From Cellulomonas sp. SG140 (lineage in GTDB: Bacteria; Actinomycetota; Actinomycetes; Actinomycetales; Cellulomonadaceae), in the NCBI RefSeq assembly GCF_025770785.1, contig NZ_JANZLA010000006.1:212109-276108 (forward strand): 64,000 nt of DNA, given 5' to 3'. A model generated the notes under the pieces. It saw nothing but the letters and a program-made list of their open reading frames with translations, was not told where the DNA came from and made no database searches. Position 1 is the first letter of the stretch. Every line of letters begins with the position of its first letter. Made by a program: the position numbers and the translations under genes. Positions 43,203 to 53,755 of the stretch are shown piece after piece.

Positions 43203-43790
43203 TCAGCCGTTCGTCGGGAGGTTGTGGAGCGACGCAGTCATCAGCGGGAGGAAGACGGCGAAGTTGAGCACGATGCCGACGAGCCAGAGGGCCACCGTGA
43301 CGATCCACGCCATCTTCTTGTTCTCTTCGTAGCCCTGGAGCGGCAGCCCCTGAGCGTCCTTCTGGTTGCCGGTGAGCGTGATGATCAGGTCGACCAGCGC
43401 CCAGACGCCGAACCCGCCACCGGTGATCAGCTTGAGGATGCCCGTGCCGATCTTGCCGAGGTAGAAGCGGTCGACACCGAGACCGCCGAGCAGGGCCGAG
43501 AGCAGCCAGGTCGCCACGAACGACTTCGAGGACGTGGCCGGGTAGCCCGCACCGTAGGCCGTCGGCGCGTAGGTCGCCTGACCGTAGGCCGGCTGGCTGA
43601 AGCGCGGGTCGGCGTAGGCCGGCGCCTGGCCGTACGCCGGCTGCTGGCCGTAGGCCGGCTGCTCGCCGTACGCCGGGGGCTGGCCGTAGGCCGGGGGCTG
43701 GCCGTAGGCCGGCTGACCACCGGTCGGCGGCGTGTAGGGGGACGTGGACGTGGGAACCTGCTCGCCGGGAGCGGTGTGGTCGTTGGACAC
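43203..43790 (-). CDS. TM2-domain membrane protein with PAYGQ repeats
   Basis: This 195-residue protein has a ~90-residue low-complexity N-terminus with about seven copies of a [11 protein letters not shown] repeat. Two TM2-domain helices follow ([23 protein letters not shown], then [15 protein letters not shown] with the conserved polar loop) and a third helix near the C-terminus. TM2 proteins with Tyr/Gln/Pro-rich heads are common in actinobacteria and have no assigned reaction. GTG 43790. It is a monocistronic unit followed by a hairpin. Confidence 0.85.
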   Translation of the reverse strand: MSNDHTAPGEQVPTSTSPYTPPTGGQPAYGQPPAYGQPPAYGEQPAYGQQPAYGQAPAYADPRFSQPAYGQATYAPTAYGAGYPATSSKSFVATWLLSALLGGLGVDRFYLGKIGTGILKLITGGGFGVWALVDLIITLTGNQKDAQGLPLQGYEENKKMAWIVTVALWLVGIVLNFAVFLPLMTASLHNLPTNG

Positions 43791-43898
43791 GGCGCCACGC
43801 TAGTGGGGGGAAGGGTGCCCTGATCAGGGTTTGTGCGGGCGATATCCGTCGTGTCCGCCGATCGGGCGGCACAGCTCGGCGGGAGCCGGTGCAGCAGG

Positions 43899-45077
43899 TC
43901 AGCCCCGGTGTCGCCGACCCATGACGAGCGACTGCAGCGCCACGAGCCCGGCGAGGGTGCTGAGCGCCACGGGCAGCCCCGCCGCCGTCGCCACCGCGCC
44001 GACCAGCAGCGGACCGCCGGCGTCCCCCAGCTCGCGTCCCACCTCCGCCGAGCCCAGCGTGCGACCCAGCGACCCCTCGGGAGCCGAGGCGGCGAGTCGG
44101 GCGAAGGCGAGCGGCGTCACCAGGCCGATGCCGGTGCCGACCAGCGCCGCCGAGGCGAACAGCGCCACGGGGTGCCGCACCCACGCCAGCAGCAGCACGC
44201 CCGCGGCGATCGTCAGCAGCCCGGCGACGGTGCCCACCCGCTCCCCGAGCCGGCCGGCGTCGTGCCGCCGCCCGACCCACGGCTGGCTGACCGACGAGGC
44301 GACGGCGAGCACGGTGACGGCCACCATCGCGACGCCCGCCGACAGGCCGATCTCCCTGCCGACCAGCGGGAGGAACCCGACCGCGACGCCCAGCGTGCCG
44401 GTGGTGACGGCGAGGGACGCGGTGGGCTGGACGAAGCCCGGCCGGGTCAGCTGGTGCGCCAGGTCCCGGAGCGTGGAACGCGGGCGCGGCGTCGGCGGCA
44501 GGGCCGGCAGCGCGACGGCCACCCAGACCAGCACGGCCGCCGCCAGGGCGGTCAGCGCCAGGAAGAGGGCCGGCAGCCCGCCGACGGCGATCAGTCCGGC
44601 GCCGAGCACCGGTCCCAACGCGTAGCCGAGGCCCTTCCACGACCCGTAGGAGCCGAACGCGCGACCGAGCGACCGGGAGCCACCGAGGCGTGCGACCCCG
44701 GCGGAGGACGCCGGGGAGAACGCCGACGCGGCAGCGCCCTGCAGCAGGCGGGCGACCGCCAGGCCGGCCGTGGTGTGCCAGACGAACCCGAGCGCCGAGG
44801 CAGCGGCGAACAGGGCCAGGCCGCCGACGATCACCGGCTTCGCGCCGATCCGGTCGCTCCACGTGCCGAAGACGGGTTTGAGCACCACCTCGGCCACGTC
44901 GTACAGGGCCAGCAGCACGCCCAGCGAGACGAAGGAGAGGCCGAGGTGCTGCGCCTGTGCGCCGAAGCCGGCCGCGATGCCGTGGGCGCCGAACGCCGTC
45001 GTGAAGCCCGCCGCCCACAGCGCCGGGACCGCTCCGCGGCGGGCGCCGGCACCCGCATCTGGCTCCGCCGCTGGCAC
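43899..45077 (-). CDS. MFS transporter
   Basis: This 392-residue twelve-helix major facilitator resembles the drug or sugar efflux type. Helix 2/loop 2-3 reads [19 protein letters not shown] (a GxxxDRxGxKP variant), helix 4 [16 protein letters not shown], helix 5 [18 protein letters not shown]. The second half repeats [22 protein letters not shown] start 45077; the amylosucrase-like gene ends 30 bases upstream, so co-transcription is possible and the transporter may handle its sugars, an inference only. Confidence 0.85.
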   Translation of the reverse strand: MPAAEPDAGAGARRGAVPALWAAGFTTAFGAHGIAAGFGAQAQHLGLSFVSLGVLLALYDVAEVVLKPVFGTWSDRIGAKPVIVGGLALFAAASALGFVWHTTAGLAVARLLQGAAASAFSPASSAGVARLGGSRSLGRAFGSYGSWKGLGYALGPVLGAGLIAVGGLPALFLALTALAAAVLVWVAVALPALPPTPRPRSTLRDLAHQLTRPGFVQPTASLAVTTGTLGVAVGFLPLVGREIGLSAGVAMVAVTVLAVASSVSQPWVGRRHDAGRLGERVGTVAGLLTIAAGVLLLAWVRHPVALFASAALVGTGIGLVTPLAFARLAASAPEGSLGRTLGSAEVGRELGDAGGPLLVGAVATAAGLPVALSTLAGLVALQSLVMGRRHRG

Positions 45078-45107
45078 GCGTCGGACGCTAGCAGCGCGGC
45101 ACGTGCC

Positions 45108-47081
45108 TCACGCCCGCACCACCCACCGCACCTGCAACGGCGCCAGCCACACGTTGTCGTCGCTCTGCGGGTGCACCACGTCGCCCGTGAGCGCGTCCGG
45201 AGCGCCGTCGAGCCCCAGATCCTTGAGCCGCCGTCCGGGGAACGGGCGCCAGCTGGTCGTCACGTTCACCAGCTCCAGCAGCGGCCCGAGGGGGTGCTCG
45301 CGCAGCACCGCCAGCACGCCGGGGTCGTCCGGCTCGAGCACCTGCGCCGGCACCGACGCGTGCAGGTGCGGCAGCGCGGCGCGGACGGACGCGAGGTGCG
45401 CCAGCCCCTCGAACACGCGCTGCTCCACGGCGCCCGTCTGGTGCCGCCGGGCGCGGGCGGCGGGATCCAGACGCGGCCGCCCGGCCCACCGGTTGTCGTC
45501 GGCGTGCCCCGGTTCGAGGTCCCACGCGGGGTCGTTCGGCTGCCCCAGCTCGTCACCGGACCACAGCACCGGGATGCCGCCCCAGCCCATCACCACGGCG
45601 TGCGCGAGCAGCAGCCGCGCGACGGCCGCGTCGACGGCCTGCGCGTCCCCGCGCTCCCTCGCGTCCTCCAGCCCGACCAGGCTCGCCGCCGTGCCGCTGA
45701 TCCGGCGGTCGCCGGTGGCGGGGTTCGCCTGGAACACCAGCCCGCGGGCCGGTGACTGCCAGAACCGGCCCGAGTACCAGTCGGACAGGAAGGCCCGGTG
45801 GGCGAACCCGGAGAGGCCGACGGCGGCCGCGTCCGCGTCGTCGATCGCCCAGCCGATGTCGTCGTGGCAGCGCACGTAGGTGATCCAGGCGGTGGTGGTC
45901 GGCACCGGCGGCAGGACGCGCAGCGCGTGGGCGGCCAGGCGCACGTCCTGCGCTGCGAGCATCGACCACACCTGCACCATCAGGCCGTTGTGGTACGCCA
46001 GGTCGCTCACGCGGCCGTGGTGGGCGCCACGGCCCAGGTAGTGCACCAGGTCGGCGGGCCCGACGATCGCCTCGGCCTTGAAGACGACCGCCGGGCAGGC
46101 GATCCGGGCCACGGCGCGCAGTGCCTGGGTCAGCGCGTGCACCTCCGGCTGGTTCTGGCACGAGGTGCCCAGCCGCTTCCAGGTGAACGCGATGGCGTCG
46201 AGCCGCAGCACGTCGACACCCTCGTTCGCCAGGGACAGCACGAGGTCGGCGTACTCGGCGAACACCTGAGGGTTGGCCCAGTTCACGTCCCACTGGAAGG
46301 TGTTGAACGTCGTCCACACCCACGCCGACAGCTCGTCGTCCCACGTGAAGCTGCCGGGGGCGAAGTCGGGGAACACCTCCGGCAGCGTGCGCTCGTAGGC
46401 GTCCGGCATCGTCCGGTCGTCGTACACGTAGAAGTAGTCGCGGTAGCGCTGCTCGCCGGCCCGGGCCCGCACCGCCCACTCGTGCTCCCGGGCGACGTGG
46501 TTGAGCACCAGGTCGAGCACCAGGCTGATGCCCCGCTCGTGCAGCGCTCCGGCGAGCGCGCGCAGGTCCGCCATGGTGCCGAGGTCGGGTCGCAGCGAGC
46601 GGTAGTCCGCCACCGCGTAGCCGCCGTCGTTGTCACCGTCCCGGGGGCGCAGCACGGGCATCAGGTGCAGGTACGTCACCCCGAGCTCGGCGAGGTAGTC
46701 GATGCCGTCCCGGACGCCGGCCAGGTCGCCGGCGAAGCGGTCGGCGTAGCAGGCGTACCCCACCGTGGCGGGGTCCTGGAACCAGTCGGGGCGCAGCGTG
46801 CGCGCCTCGTCCCGACGGCGCAGGTCAGGGTCCCGCTGCACCGCCGCGGTCGCCGCCATCGCGATCAGCCGGACGGCCAGCTCCTCCCCCGGCGCGCCCG
46901 GGTAGACCTCCGCCAGACCGGCCGCCAGGTCCGGGTACCAGCGTTCCAGGCGCAGCTCGAACGTCTGCCTCAGCGCGGGGTCAGCCCCGCTCAGCGCCTG
47001 CTGCGCGGCGGTGCGCACGGCCGCCGGCAGGGTGGCTCCGCGTCCCGTGCGCGGTGCCGAGAGCTCCGTGCGGGTGTCCAT
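45108..47081 (-). CDS. Amylosucrase-like GH13 enzyme
   Basis: This 657-residue GH13 enzyme has the amylosucrase-type N-terminal helical part ([21 protein letters not shown]). Its (beta/alpha)8 barrel shows [43 protein letters not shown], nucleophile D295 ([11 protein letters not shown]), acid/base E337 (VFKAEAIV), and [10 protein letters not shown] for the third Asp. Amylosucrases transfer glucose from sucrose to glucan or hydrolyse sucrose. ATG 47081 lies five bases after GGAGG. It is divergent from the nicotinamidase-like gene. Sucrose as substrate is a family inference. Confidence 0.9.
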   Translation of the reverse strand: MDTRTELSAPRTGRGATLPAAVRTAAQQALSGADPALRQTFELRLERWYPDLAAGLAEVYPGAPGEELAVRLIAMAATAAVQRDPDLRRRDEARTLRPDWFQDPATVGYACYADRFAGDLAGVRDGIDYLAELGVTYLHLMPVLRPRDGDNDGGYAVADYRSLRPDLGTMADLRALAGALHERGISLVLDLVLNHVAREHEWAVRARAGEQRYRDYFYVYDDRTMPDAYERTLPEVFPDFAPGSFTWDDELSAWVWTTFNTFQWDVNWANPQVFAEYADLVLSLANEGVDVLRLDAIAFTWKRLGTSCQNQPEVHALTQALRAVARIACPAVVFKAEAIVGPADLVHYLGRGAHHGRVSDLAYHNGLMVQVWSMLAAQDVRLAAHALRVLPPVPTTTAWITYVRCHDDIGWAIDDADAAAVGLSGFAHRAFLSDWYSGRFWQSPARGLVFQANPATGDRRISGTAASLVGLEDARERGDAQAVDAAVARLLLAHAVVMGWGGIPVLWSGDELGQPNDPAWDLEPGHADDNRWAGRPRLDPAARARRHQTGAVEQRVFEGLAHLASVRAALPHLHASVPAQVLEPDDPGVLAVLREHPLGPLLELVNVTTSWRPFPGRRLKDLGLDGAPDALTGDVVHPQSDDNVWLAPLQVRWVVRA

Positions 47082-47227
47082 GGCAGCCTCCGCCCCGGCA
47101 CGGCGCGCCGCGGCCGGGGTGGCGGCGGCGCTGGCGTGCCCGACGAGACGCATCCTGCCGTCTCGCAGGCCGGGTGCGCACCGGCCGGGTGTCTACTGGA
47201 GCGGACCAGCACCCGAGGAGGCCCGCC

Positions 47228-47824
47228 GTGCCCGATCCCGACGTCACCACGACCCGACGCGCGCTGCTGGTGGTCGACGTCCAGCCGACGTTCTGCGAGG
47301 GCGGCGCCCTCCCGGTGGCCGGCGGCAACGCGACGGCCGAGGCCATCGCCCGCTTCGCGGCGTCGCACCGGGACCGGTACGCGCTGGTGGTCACCACCCA
47401 GGACTGGCACATCAAGCCGAGGCACCACTTCTCGGACACCCCCGACTTCGTCGACACCTGGCCGCCCCACGGCGTCGCGGGCACCGCGGAGGCGGAGCTG
47501 CACCCGGCGCTGGCCGGTCTGCAGCCCGACGCGAGCGTGCGCAAGGGCGCCTACGCGGCCGCGTACTCGGGCTTCGAGGGGGTCGACGAGGACGGGCGGA
47601 CACTGGCGAAGATCCTGCGCGACGCCCGCATCACCGACGTCGACGTGGTCGGCATCGCCGAGTCGCACTGCGTGCGGGCGACGACGCTCGACGCCCTGGA
47701 CCTCGGGTTGAGGGCACGCGTGCTGACCGACCTGACGGTGCCGGTCACGGCCGAGCTCGGTGCGGCGGCGCGGACGGAGATGGCCCAGGCCGGCGCGGAG
47801 CTGGTGCCGAGCGTGCAGGTGTGA
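47228..47824 (+). CDS. pncA: Isochorismatase-family nicotinamidase/pyrazinamidase
   Basis: This 198-residue cysteine hydrolase likely converts nicotinamide to nicotinate in NAD salvage. It has LLVVDVQPTFCEGGALPV with the catalytic Asp, the metal-site stretch TTQDWHIKPRHHF (DxH), the Lys in VRKGAYAAAYSGFEG, and the nucleophile Cys in VGIAESHCVRATTLDA. The GTG at 47228 follows GAGGAGG. It converges on rsmI with only ten bases between stops. Confidence 0.9.
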   Translation: MPDPDVTTTRRALLVVDVQPTFCEGGALPVAGGNATAEAIARFAASHRDRYALVVTTQDWHIKPRHHFSDTPDFVDTWPPHGVAGTAEAELHPALAGLQPDASVRKGAYAAAYSGFEGVDEDGRTLAKILRDARITDVDVVGIAESHCVRATTLDALDLGLRARVLTDLTVPVTAELGAAARTEMAQAGAELVPSVQV

Positions 47825-47834
47825 GCCGGGTCGC

Positions 47835-48710
47835 TCAGCGTGACCGCGCCGCGAGGGCCGCGGCGTACAGGTCGCGACGACCGACACCCGCCGCCGCCGC
47901 GACGTCGGACACGGCGTCCTTGAGCCGTTCCCCGGCGTCGGACCGGGCGAGCACCTCGGCCACCAGCTCCGCGGTGGTGGCCACGGCGCGCACCGGAGCC
48001 CCGCCGACGACCACGACGACCTCGCCGCGCACCTGACCCTCCGCGGCCCAGGCCGCGAGCGCACCGAGCTCGTCCCGGCGCACCTCCTCGTAGGTCTTGG
48101 TCAGCTCGCGGCACACCGCGGCCGGCCGGTCCGCACCGAACGCCTCCGCCATCGCGGCGAGCACCTCGGCCACGCGGTGCGGCGCCTCGAAGAAGACCAT
48201 CGTGCGGCGCTCGTCGGCCAGCGCCGCCAGCGCCCGGGTCCGCTCCCCCGGCTTGCGCGGCGGGAATCCCTCGAACGTGAACCGGTCGGTCGGCAGCGCG
48301 GACAGCGCCAGCGCCGTCAGCACCGCGCTCGGCCCGGGCGCGACGGTGACCGGTAGACCGGCGGCGACGGCGGCGTTCACCAGGCGGAAGCCGGGGTCGG
48401 ACACCGACGGCATGCCGGCGTCCGAGACCATCAGCACCGTCCCGCCGCCCGCCACCACCTCGAGCAGCTCGTCCGCGCGGCTCTGCTCGTTGTGCTCGTG
48501 ATGGCTGACCAGCCGGCCCCCGATGTGCACGCCGAGCCGGGCGGCGAGGTCGCGGGTCCGTCGGGTGTCCTCCGCGGCCACCACGTCCGCCTCCGCCAGC
48601 AGCCGGCGCAGCCGGGGTGACGCGTCCTCGCTGTTGCCGATCGGGGTGGCGGCGAGCACGAGGCCGCCACCTGCGCGGCGGCTCGCTGCGGGGGCGTCCG
48701 GATCGCTCAC
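47835..48710 (-). CDS. rsmI: 16S rRNA (cytidine1402-2'-O)-methyltransferase
   Basis: This 291-residue tetrapyrrole-methylase fold enzyme modifies C1402 of 16S rRNA. It has [37 protein letters not shown], the SAM stretch [16 protein letters not shown], and [11 protein letters not shown] 48710. It is divergent from the O-mannosyltransferase gene, the common actinobacterial arrangement, with a 44-bp shared promoter region. Confidence 0.95.
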   Translation of the reverse strand: MSDPDAPAASRRAGGGLVLAATPIGNSEDASPRLRRLLAEADVVAAEDTRRTRDLAARLGVHIGGRLVSHHEHNEQSRADELLEVVAGGGTVLMVSDAGMPSVSDPGFRLVNAAVAAGLPVTVAPGPSAVLTALALSALPTDRFTFEGFPPRKPGERTRALAALADERRTMVFFEAPHRVAEVLAAMAEAFGADRPAAVCRELTKTYEEVRRDELGALAAWAAEGQVRGEVVVVVGGAPVRAVATTAELVAEVLARSDAGERLKDAVSDVAAAAGVGRRDLYAAALAARSR

Positions 48711-48754
48711 GCGCCCAGGGTCCCACGCCCAGCACCGCCCCCTACGATGACCGC

Positions 48755-50593
48755 GTGCCGACCACCGGACGTGACGAGGCGGGCACCCCCGCCCACGGGA
48801 CCAGGGCGGTCACGCCCGACGACGCACCGGCGACGCCGCTGCCCGCGCACCAGCCGGAGGCGCCCGACGTCGCCGTGGCGAGTGCTGCCGCGCACCACGG
48901 ACGGCACGCGTCCGGCACGGCGGACGAGGCTGGGAACGCCCGGGACGCGGCGGCCGGCGCGGTGGCGGACGCCGCGGTCGGAGAGAGGGACGCCGACGAG
49001 GAGCCGACGCTCCTGCGCCTGCAGCGCCGGCTGTTCTCCGACGCGGCCCTGGCGCTCGACGCCACACGCCGGGCACGGCTGCTCGGCTGGCTGCTGCCCC
49101 TCGCCGTCACGGCGTTCGGCGGCATCATCCGGTTCTGGCGTCTCGCCGTGCCGCACAACCTCGTGTTCGACGAGACGTACTACGTCAAGGAGGCCTACTC
49201 GCTGCTGGTCCGCGGGTACGAGGCCTCGTGGGGTCAGGACCCGAACCCCCGCTTCGAGGCCGGCGACGTCTCGATGCTCCAGGTGGACCCCGAGTACGTG
49301 GTGCACCCGCCGGTCGGCAAGTGGATGATCGGGCTCGGCATCCAGCTGGGCGGCGGCGTGACCAGCTCGTTCGCGTGGCGGCTGTCGGTGGCGGTGTGCG
49401 GCACGCTGGCGATCCTGATGATCGCCCGGATCGGGCGGCGGCTGTTCGCGTCCACGGCTCTCGGCACGCTGGCCGGGCTGTTCCTGGCGGTGGACGGGCA
49501 GGCGATCGTGCACTCCCGGGTCAGCCTGCTGGACCCGTTCCTCATGTTCTTCTGCCTCGCGGCCTTCGGCTTCCTGCTGCTCGACCGTGACCAGGCCCGG
49601 CACCGGCTGGCCGTTCGGGCCGCGGCGGTGCTCGACTCGGGCGGCCAGCTCGGGGACGGGCCCGGGCTCGGGATCCGGTGGTGGCGCCTGGCGGCGGCAG
49701 TGTCGCTCGGGCTGGCGATCGGCACCAAGTGGTCCGGCATGTACTTCCTGGCGCTGTTCGGGTTGATGTCCGTCGCGTGGGACATGAGCGCGCGCCGAGC
49801 CGTGGGGGTCCGGCACTGGGTGCGGGCCGGCATCGTGCGCGACGGCGTGGTGGCGGGCTTCTCGATGGTGCTGATCGCGGCGGCGGTGTACCTGGCCAGC
49901 TGGACCGGCTGGTTCCTGTCGAAGGACGGCTGGGGCCGGCAGTGGGCCGCCGAGAACCCGGGCCAGGGGGTGCAGTGGCTGCCGCCGGCGCTGCGCAGCC
50001 TCTGGAAGTACCACCAGGACATGTGGCACTTCCACGTGACGCTCGAGACGCCGCACGCCTACCAGGCGAACCCGCTCGGCTGGATCGTGCAGTGGCGCGC
50101 CACGTCGTACTTCTACCCGACGGACATCTCAGGGCTGCAGGGCAGCGCCGCCCTGCACGCGTGCGGTGCCAAGGCCTGCTCCCAGGCGATCACGGCGCTC
50201 GGCAACCCGCTGATCTGGTGGGGCGGGGCGGCCGCGGCGCTCGTCGCCGTCTTCTGGCTGATCCGGTTCCGAGACTGGCGGGCCGGGGCCGTGCTCTCCG
50301 GCATCGTCGCCGGCTGGTTCCCGTGGTTCATGTACATGCACCGCACGATCTTCACGTTCTACTCGGTGGCGTTCGTGCCGTGGGTGGTGCTGACGCTCGT
50401 CTACCTGCTCGGGCTGCTGATCGGACCGCAGACCCCCGGTGAGGAGCGCAGCAGGTCGCTCGCCATCGTGTGGGTGTCCGCGTTCGCCACGCTGGTGGTG
50501 GCGGTCGGGGCGTTCTTCTACCCGGTGTGGACCGCGTGGGTGATCCCCTACGACCAGTGGCACCTGCGGATGTGGCTGCAGAGCTGGGTGTAG
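48755..50593 (+). CDS. Dolichyl/polyprenyl-phosphate-mannose-protein mannosyltransferase (GT39)
   Basis: This 612-residue membrane glycosyltransferase transfers mannose from polyprenyl-phosphomannose to secreted proteins. After ~105 disordered residues rich in Ala, Thr and Asp, the first membrane helix leads to the catalytic D139-E140 ([14 protein letters not shown]). Further conserved stretches are [36 protein letters not shown] and [21 protein letters not shown]. About ten to eleven membrane segments are predicted. GTG 48755. It corresponds to the Pmt enzyme that works after Sec export in Mycobacterium and Streptomyces. Confidence 0.93.
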   Translation: MPTTGRDEAGTPAHGTRAVTPDDAPATPLPAHQPEAPDVAVASAAAHHGRHASGTADEAGNARDAAAGAVADAAVGERDADEEPTLLRLQRRLFSDAALALDATRRARLLGWLLPLAVTAFGGIIRFWRLAVPHNLVFDETYYVKEAYSLLVRGYEASWGQDPNPRFEAGDVSMLQVDPEYVVHPPVGKWMIGLGIQLGGGVTSSFAWRLSVAVCGTLAILMIARIGRRLFASTALGTLAGLFLAVDGQAIVHSRVSLLDPFLMFFCLAAFGFLLLDRDQARHRLAVRAAAVLDSGGQLGDGPGLGIRWWRLAAAVSLGLAIGTKWSGMYFLALFGLMSVAWDMSARRAVGVRHWVRAGIVRDGVVAGFSMVLIAAAVYLASWTGWFLSKDGWGRQWAAENPGQGVQWLPPALRSLWKYHQDMWHFHVTLETPHAYQANPLGWIVQWRATSYFYPTDISGLQGSAALHACGAKACSQAITALGNPLIWWGGAAAALVAVFWLIRFRDWRAGAVLSGIVAGWFPWFMYMHRTIFTFYSVAFVPWVVLTLVYLLGLLIGPQTPGEERSRSLAIVWVSAFATLVVAVGAFFYPVWTAWVIPYDQWHLRMWLQSWV

Positions 50594-50620
50594 CGAGCGC
50601 GTCGTCGCACCGGCTCGTCA

Positions 50621-50639
50621 GCGCGCCTCCTCGGCGCGC
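50621..50639. terminator. Convergent hairpin between Pmt and GH20 genes
   Basis: GCGCGCC pairs with GGCGCGC across a 5-base loop, between stops at 50593 and 50657. Confidence 0.4.
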
Positions 50640-50656
50640 CTCGTCACGGGACCTCG

Positions 50657-52180
50657 TCAGCGCTGCCAGTCGACCTGCGGGGACGGGTACCAGCTGAGCC
50701 CCGCGGCGTCCCACCGGGCGCCGAGAGCGGCCACCCGGGTGCGGAAGTCCTCCCAGTCGCGCCGGTCCGCGGCCGACCACGCGACCTCCGCCACCGCCGC
50801 CAGCCGGGGCAGCAGCATGGTGGTCAGGTCGTCGAGCGTGCGCAGCGTCTCGGTCCACACCGCCGCCTCCACGCCGAGCAGCGCCTCGGCGGGCAGGCCG
50901 GGCAGGAGGGTCGCCGGCTCCCAGTCGTAGGAGTCGCGCAGCTCCACGTGGCCCGCCCACTCCAGGCCCAGCGGGTAGCCGGGGTGGTACTTCATGTCGA
51001 GGTACGTCCGGTCGCCGGGCGACAGCAGCAGGCGGGCGCCGGCCGCTCCGGCGGCGACGAACGGTGCCGGGTCGGCGTGCACGTCCCAGTACTGCACCAC
51101 GGTGCCGGGCTCGAGCGGGGTCGTGGCGATCTCCTGCCAGCCGACCACCTGCTTGCCGGCCGCCCGGACGGCCGCTGCGGCGGTGCCGACCAGGGTGGCG
51201 TACTCGTCGGGCGCCATGCCCTGCACCTCGTCGCCCCCGATGTGGACGTACGGACCGGGGGTCATGGCGGCGATGTCGCCGAACACGTCGTGCAGGAACG
51301 CTCCGGTGGCGGGCAGTGCCGCCGTGAGGCGGCTGAAGCCCACCTCGATGCCGAGGTACTCGTCGGTGGGTCGCCCCGACGGGGACAGGTCGCCGTAGGC
51401 GTGCAGCGCCGCGTTGACGTGCCCGGGTACGTCGAGCTCCGGGACGACGGCGATGCCACGTGCGACGGCGTACGCCACCAGACGGGCGTAGTCCTCGGCG
51501 GTGTAGTGGCCGCCCGGGTCGCCGCCGACCGAGGCGCCCGAAGACCGGCGGACCAGCTCCGGCCGCGACGGCAGGTCGATGCGCCACGCCTGGTCGTCCG
51601 TCAGGTGCAGGTGCAGCACGTTGAGCTTGTGGTCGGCCATCAGGTCGACGACCACCTCGAGGTCCCCGACGCGGACGAAGTGCCGGGCCACGTCGATGGA
51701 CAGGCCCCGCCAGGCGAACCGCGGTGCGTCCAGGACCAGCACCGCGGGCAACACCTGGGCACCGGCCGTCGTCCGGGTGAGCAGCTGGGCCAGCGTGGTG
51801 ATCGCGTGACCCAGACCGGCCGGGGTGCGGGCGTCGACCTCGACACCGTCCGGGCGCACGCGGAGGCGGTACGCCTCGTCGCCGACCGGCAGCTCGTCGC
51901 CGGTGGGCAGCCTCTCGGCGGCGGGCTGCCCGTCGTCGTCGGCCAGGTCGTCGCCGGCCAGGTCGTCGCCGTCGCGGCCGAGGAGGCGCAGCCGCAGCAC
52001 CGGCGTGTCCGGAGCCGCGGCGGCCTGCACGGACCCGCCGACCAGGGCGGCCAGGCGCTGTGCGGCGTGCCGGGCGGCGGCGTCCGGGGCCACCACGGCG
52101 ATGCCCGGGAGCAGCACGAACGGCTCGTCGGGCAGCTGCTGCAGCCGGAGCGGACGGGGGACGACGGCGGGTCCGGTCAC
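50657..52180 (-). CDS. Beta-N-acetylhexosaminidase (GH20)
   Basis: This ~507-residue GH20 enzyme removes terminal GlcNAc or GalNAc. An N-terminal GH20b-type domain (~1-150) precedes the barrel: PRFAWRGLSIDVARHF, LNVLHLHLTDDQAWRI, VVPELDVPGHVNAAL, and the catalytic D317-E318 pair in YVHIGGDEVQ. Trp residues lining the pocket appear at VGWQEI and VQYWDVHA. A short acidic insertion (GDDLAGDDLADDDG) lies at ~70-84 in the N-terminal domain. No signal peptide is seen, so a cytoplasmic role in recycling is possible. The start is uncertain (GTG 52180 or 52207). Confidence 0.93.
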   Translation of the reverse strand: MTGPAVVPRPLRLQQLPDEPFVLLPGIAVVAPDAAARHAAQRLAALVGGSVQAAAAPDTPVLRLRLLGRDGDDLAGDDLADDDGQPAAERLPTGDELPVGDEAYRLRVRPDGVEVDARTPAGLGHAITTLAQLLTRTTAGAQVLPAVLVLDAPRFAWRGLSIDVARHFVRVGDLEVVVDLMADHKLNVLHLHLTDDQAWRIDLPSRPELVRRSSGASVGGDPGGHYTAEDYARLVAYAVARGIAVVPELDVPGHVNAALHAYGDLSPSGRPTDEYLGIEVGFSRLTAALPATGAFLHDVFGDIAAMTPGPYVHIGGDEVQGMAPDEYATLVGTAAAAVRAAGKQVVGWQEIATTPLEPGTVVQYWDVHADPAPFVAAGAAGARLLLSPGDRTYLDMKYHPGYPLGLEWAGHVELRDSYDWEPATLLPGLPAEALLGVEAAVWTETLRTLDDLTTMLLPRLAAVAEVAWSAADRRDWEDFRTRVAALGARWDAAGLSWYPSPQVDWQR

Positions 52181-52334
52181 GTGCCGCACGCTACCGACGA
52201 GGGACACCCCGCATGCCGCAGCCGCGCGGCGGCGCCCGTCCTGGTACCGCGACGGTCCTGGCGCCGTGCCGGACGTGTGGCCGTGCCGGACCTGTGGCCG
52301 TGCCGGTCCCCGCCGGGTGTCGGTGAGACCGAGC

Positions 52335-52372
52335 GGACCGGTCCGATAGATTGTGGACCGATCGGTTCACAA
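52335..52372 (+). promoter_or_regulatory. 22-bp near-perfect palindrome plus GGACCGGTCC upstream of DUF1304 gene
   Basis: TTGTGGACCGA (52351-52361) is followed directly by TCGGTTCACAA (52362-52372), an inverted repeat with one mismatched pair. A perfect 10-bp palindrome GGACCGGTCC lies at 52335-52344. The large palindrome ends 26 bases before the start codon, near where a promoter would be. It looks like a TetR- or MarR-type operator; the regulator is not identified. Confidence 0.6.
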
Positions 52373-52398
52373 ACAACGGAAGCACGGAGGCGGTCGTC

Positions 52399-52785
52399 AT
52401 GCTGGTCGTCGGGCTCGTCCTCTGCTCGCTCGCGGCGCTGGTGCACGTGTACGTCTTCGTGCTCGAGTCCCTCGTCTGGACCGGACCGCGGGCGCGGGCC
52501 ACGTTCGGCACCACGCCCGAGGACGCGGCGACCACCCGGCCGCTCGCGTTCAACCAGGGCTTCTACAACCTGTTCCTCGTGGTGGAGATCGCGCTCGGCG
52601 TGGTGCTGGTCGCCGCCGGTCACACCGCCGTGGGGGCGACGCTGGTGCTGGTCGGCGCCGGGTCGATGGTCGCCGCCGGGCTGGTGCTGCTGCTGTCCGA
52701 CCGTTCCAAGGCCCGCGCCGCGCTCGTCCAGCTGGTCCCACCGCTGCTCGGGATCGCCGCGCTCGTCATCGGCCTCGTCGCCTGA
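52399..52785 (+). CDS. DUF1304 family small membrane protein
   Basis: This 128-residue protein has four membrane helices. It matches the DUF1304 pattern: MLVVGLVLCSLAALVHVYVF, VLESLVWTGPRARATFG, then FNQGFYNLFLVVEIALG with the conserved NQGxYN. The ATG at 52399 lies eight bases after GGAGG. The molecular function of DUF1304 proteins is unknown to me. It has a striking palindrome in its promoter region, so it is probably inducible. Confidence 0.9.
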   Translation: MLVVGLVLCSLAALVHVYVFVLESLVWTGPRARATFGTTPEDAATTRPLAFNQGFYNLFLVVEIALGVVLVAAGHTAVGATLVLVGAGSMVAAGLVLLLSDRSKARAALVQLVPPLLGIAALVIGLVA

Positions 52786-52892
52786 CCCAGGCCCCCGCCC
52801 GGCCGGCTGCTCGGCCGACTCCGGGGCCGCCGCGGACGGGCATGCGGAGCCAGTGGGAATAGCGCCCGGCCGGCGACAGGTTGGCGTCAGTC

Positions 52893-53549
52893 GTGAGCGA
52901 ACCCCTGACGATCGACATCTGGTCCGACGTCGCCTGCCCGTGGTGCTACATCGGCAAGCGGCACCTCGAGCAGGGGCTGGCCGCCCTCGGCGCCGACGCC
53001 CCGGACGTGCGGATCGAGTACCACTCGTTCGAGCTCGCGCCCGACACGCCGGTGGACTTCGCCGGTTCGGAGGTCGACTTCCTCGTCGGGGCCAAGGGTC
53101 TGCCGCGCCAGCAGGTGCTCGCGATGCTGGACCGGGTGACCGGCGTCGCGGCGGAGGCCGGGCTCACGTACGACTTCGACCGGCTGCAGCACACCAGGAC
53201 GCTCAAGGCGCACGAGCTGCTGCACTTCGCCAAGGCGCACGGCCGGCAGCTGGAGCTCGAGGAGCTGCTGTTCCGCGCGTACTTCACCGAGGGCGTGCAC
53301 GTGGGTCGGCTCGACGAGCTGCTGCGCCTGGCCGAGGAGGCCGGGCTGGACGGCTCCGCGGCCCGGGAGGCCCTGGAGTCCGGTCGGTACGCCGACGACG
53401 TCCAGGAGGACATCGACCGTGCCCGGCAGCTCGGGATCACCGGTGTGCCCTTCTTCGTGCTCGACGGGAAGTACGGGGTGTCCGGCGCCCAGCCCGCCGA
53501 GGTGTTCGCGCAGGCGCTGAGCCAGGTCGCGGCGGAGCGCGCGGCGTGA
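52893..53549 (+). CDS. DsbA/FrnE-family dithiol oxidoreductase
   Basis: This 218-residue FrnE-like thioredoxin-fold protein has IDIWSDVACPWCYIGKRHLE with the CPWC active site at C15-C18, and the cis-Pro loop GITGVPFFVLDGKYGVSGAQ. Family members catalyse disulfide exchange or isomerisation in the cytoplasm. No signal peptide is present. GTG 52893 was chosen over the TTG at 52881. The next small gene starts over its stop codon (GTGA). Confidence 0.93.
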   Translation: MSEPLTIDIWSDVACPWCYIGKRHLEQGLAALGADAPDVRIEYHSFELAPDTPVDFAGSEVDFLVGAKGLPRQQVLAMLDRVTGVAAEAGLTYDFDRLQHTRTLKAHELLHFAKAHGRQLELEELLFRAYFTEGVHVGRLDELLRLAEEAGLDGSAAREALESGRYADDVQEDIDRARQLGITGVPFFVLDGKYGVSGAQPAEVFAQALSQVAAERAA

Positions 53550-53755
53550 GCGGCGGGTCGGAGCGGCCCGCCGCGGCCCCCGAGACCTCGGCGTCGTCGC
53601 TGCTCGGCAGCGGAGCCGGGCTCGTGATGATCCAGACGGACGGGCCCGCGTTGGTGTGTGCCGACGGTGTGTGTGCACCGGCCGATGCCGTGCAGCTTCT
53701 CGCGGCTGGGGCGCAAGCCCCGACGGACGTCCAGCTGTCCGACTCCGCTCGATAG
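53546..53755 (+). CDS. Small Cys-containing protein, unknown
   Basis: This 69-residue predicted protein has GTG 53546 overlapping the FrnE-like stop codon (GTGA), which argues for translational coupling. It contains one pair of cysteines, LVCADGVCAPAD (C-x4-C), in an otherwise Ala/Ser-rich chain. Family unknown to me. The coupling to a thiol oxidoreductase suggests a small redox partner or metal-binding peptide, but that is speculation and the frame could be spurious. Confidence 0.5.
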   Translation: MSGGSERPAAAPETSASSLLGSGAGLVMIQTDGPALVCADGVCAPADAVQLLAAGAQAPTDVQLSDSAR

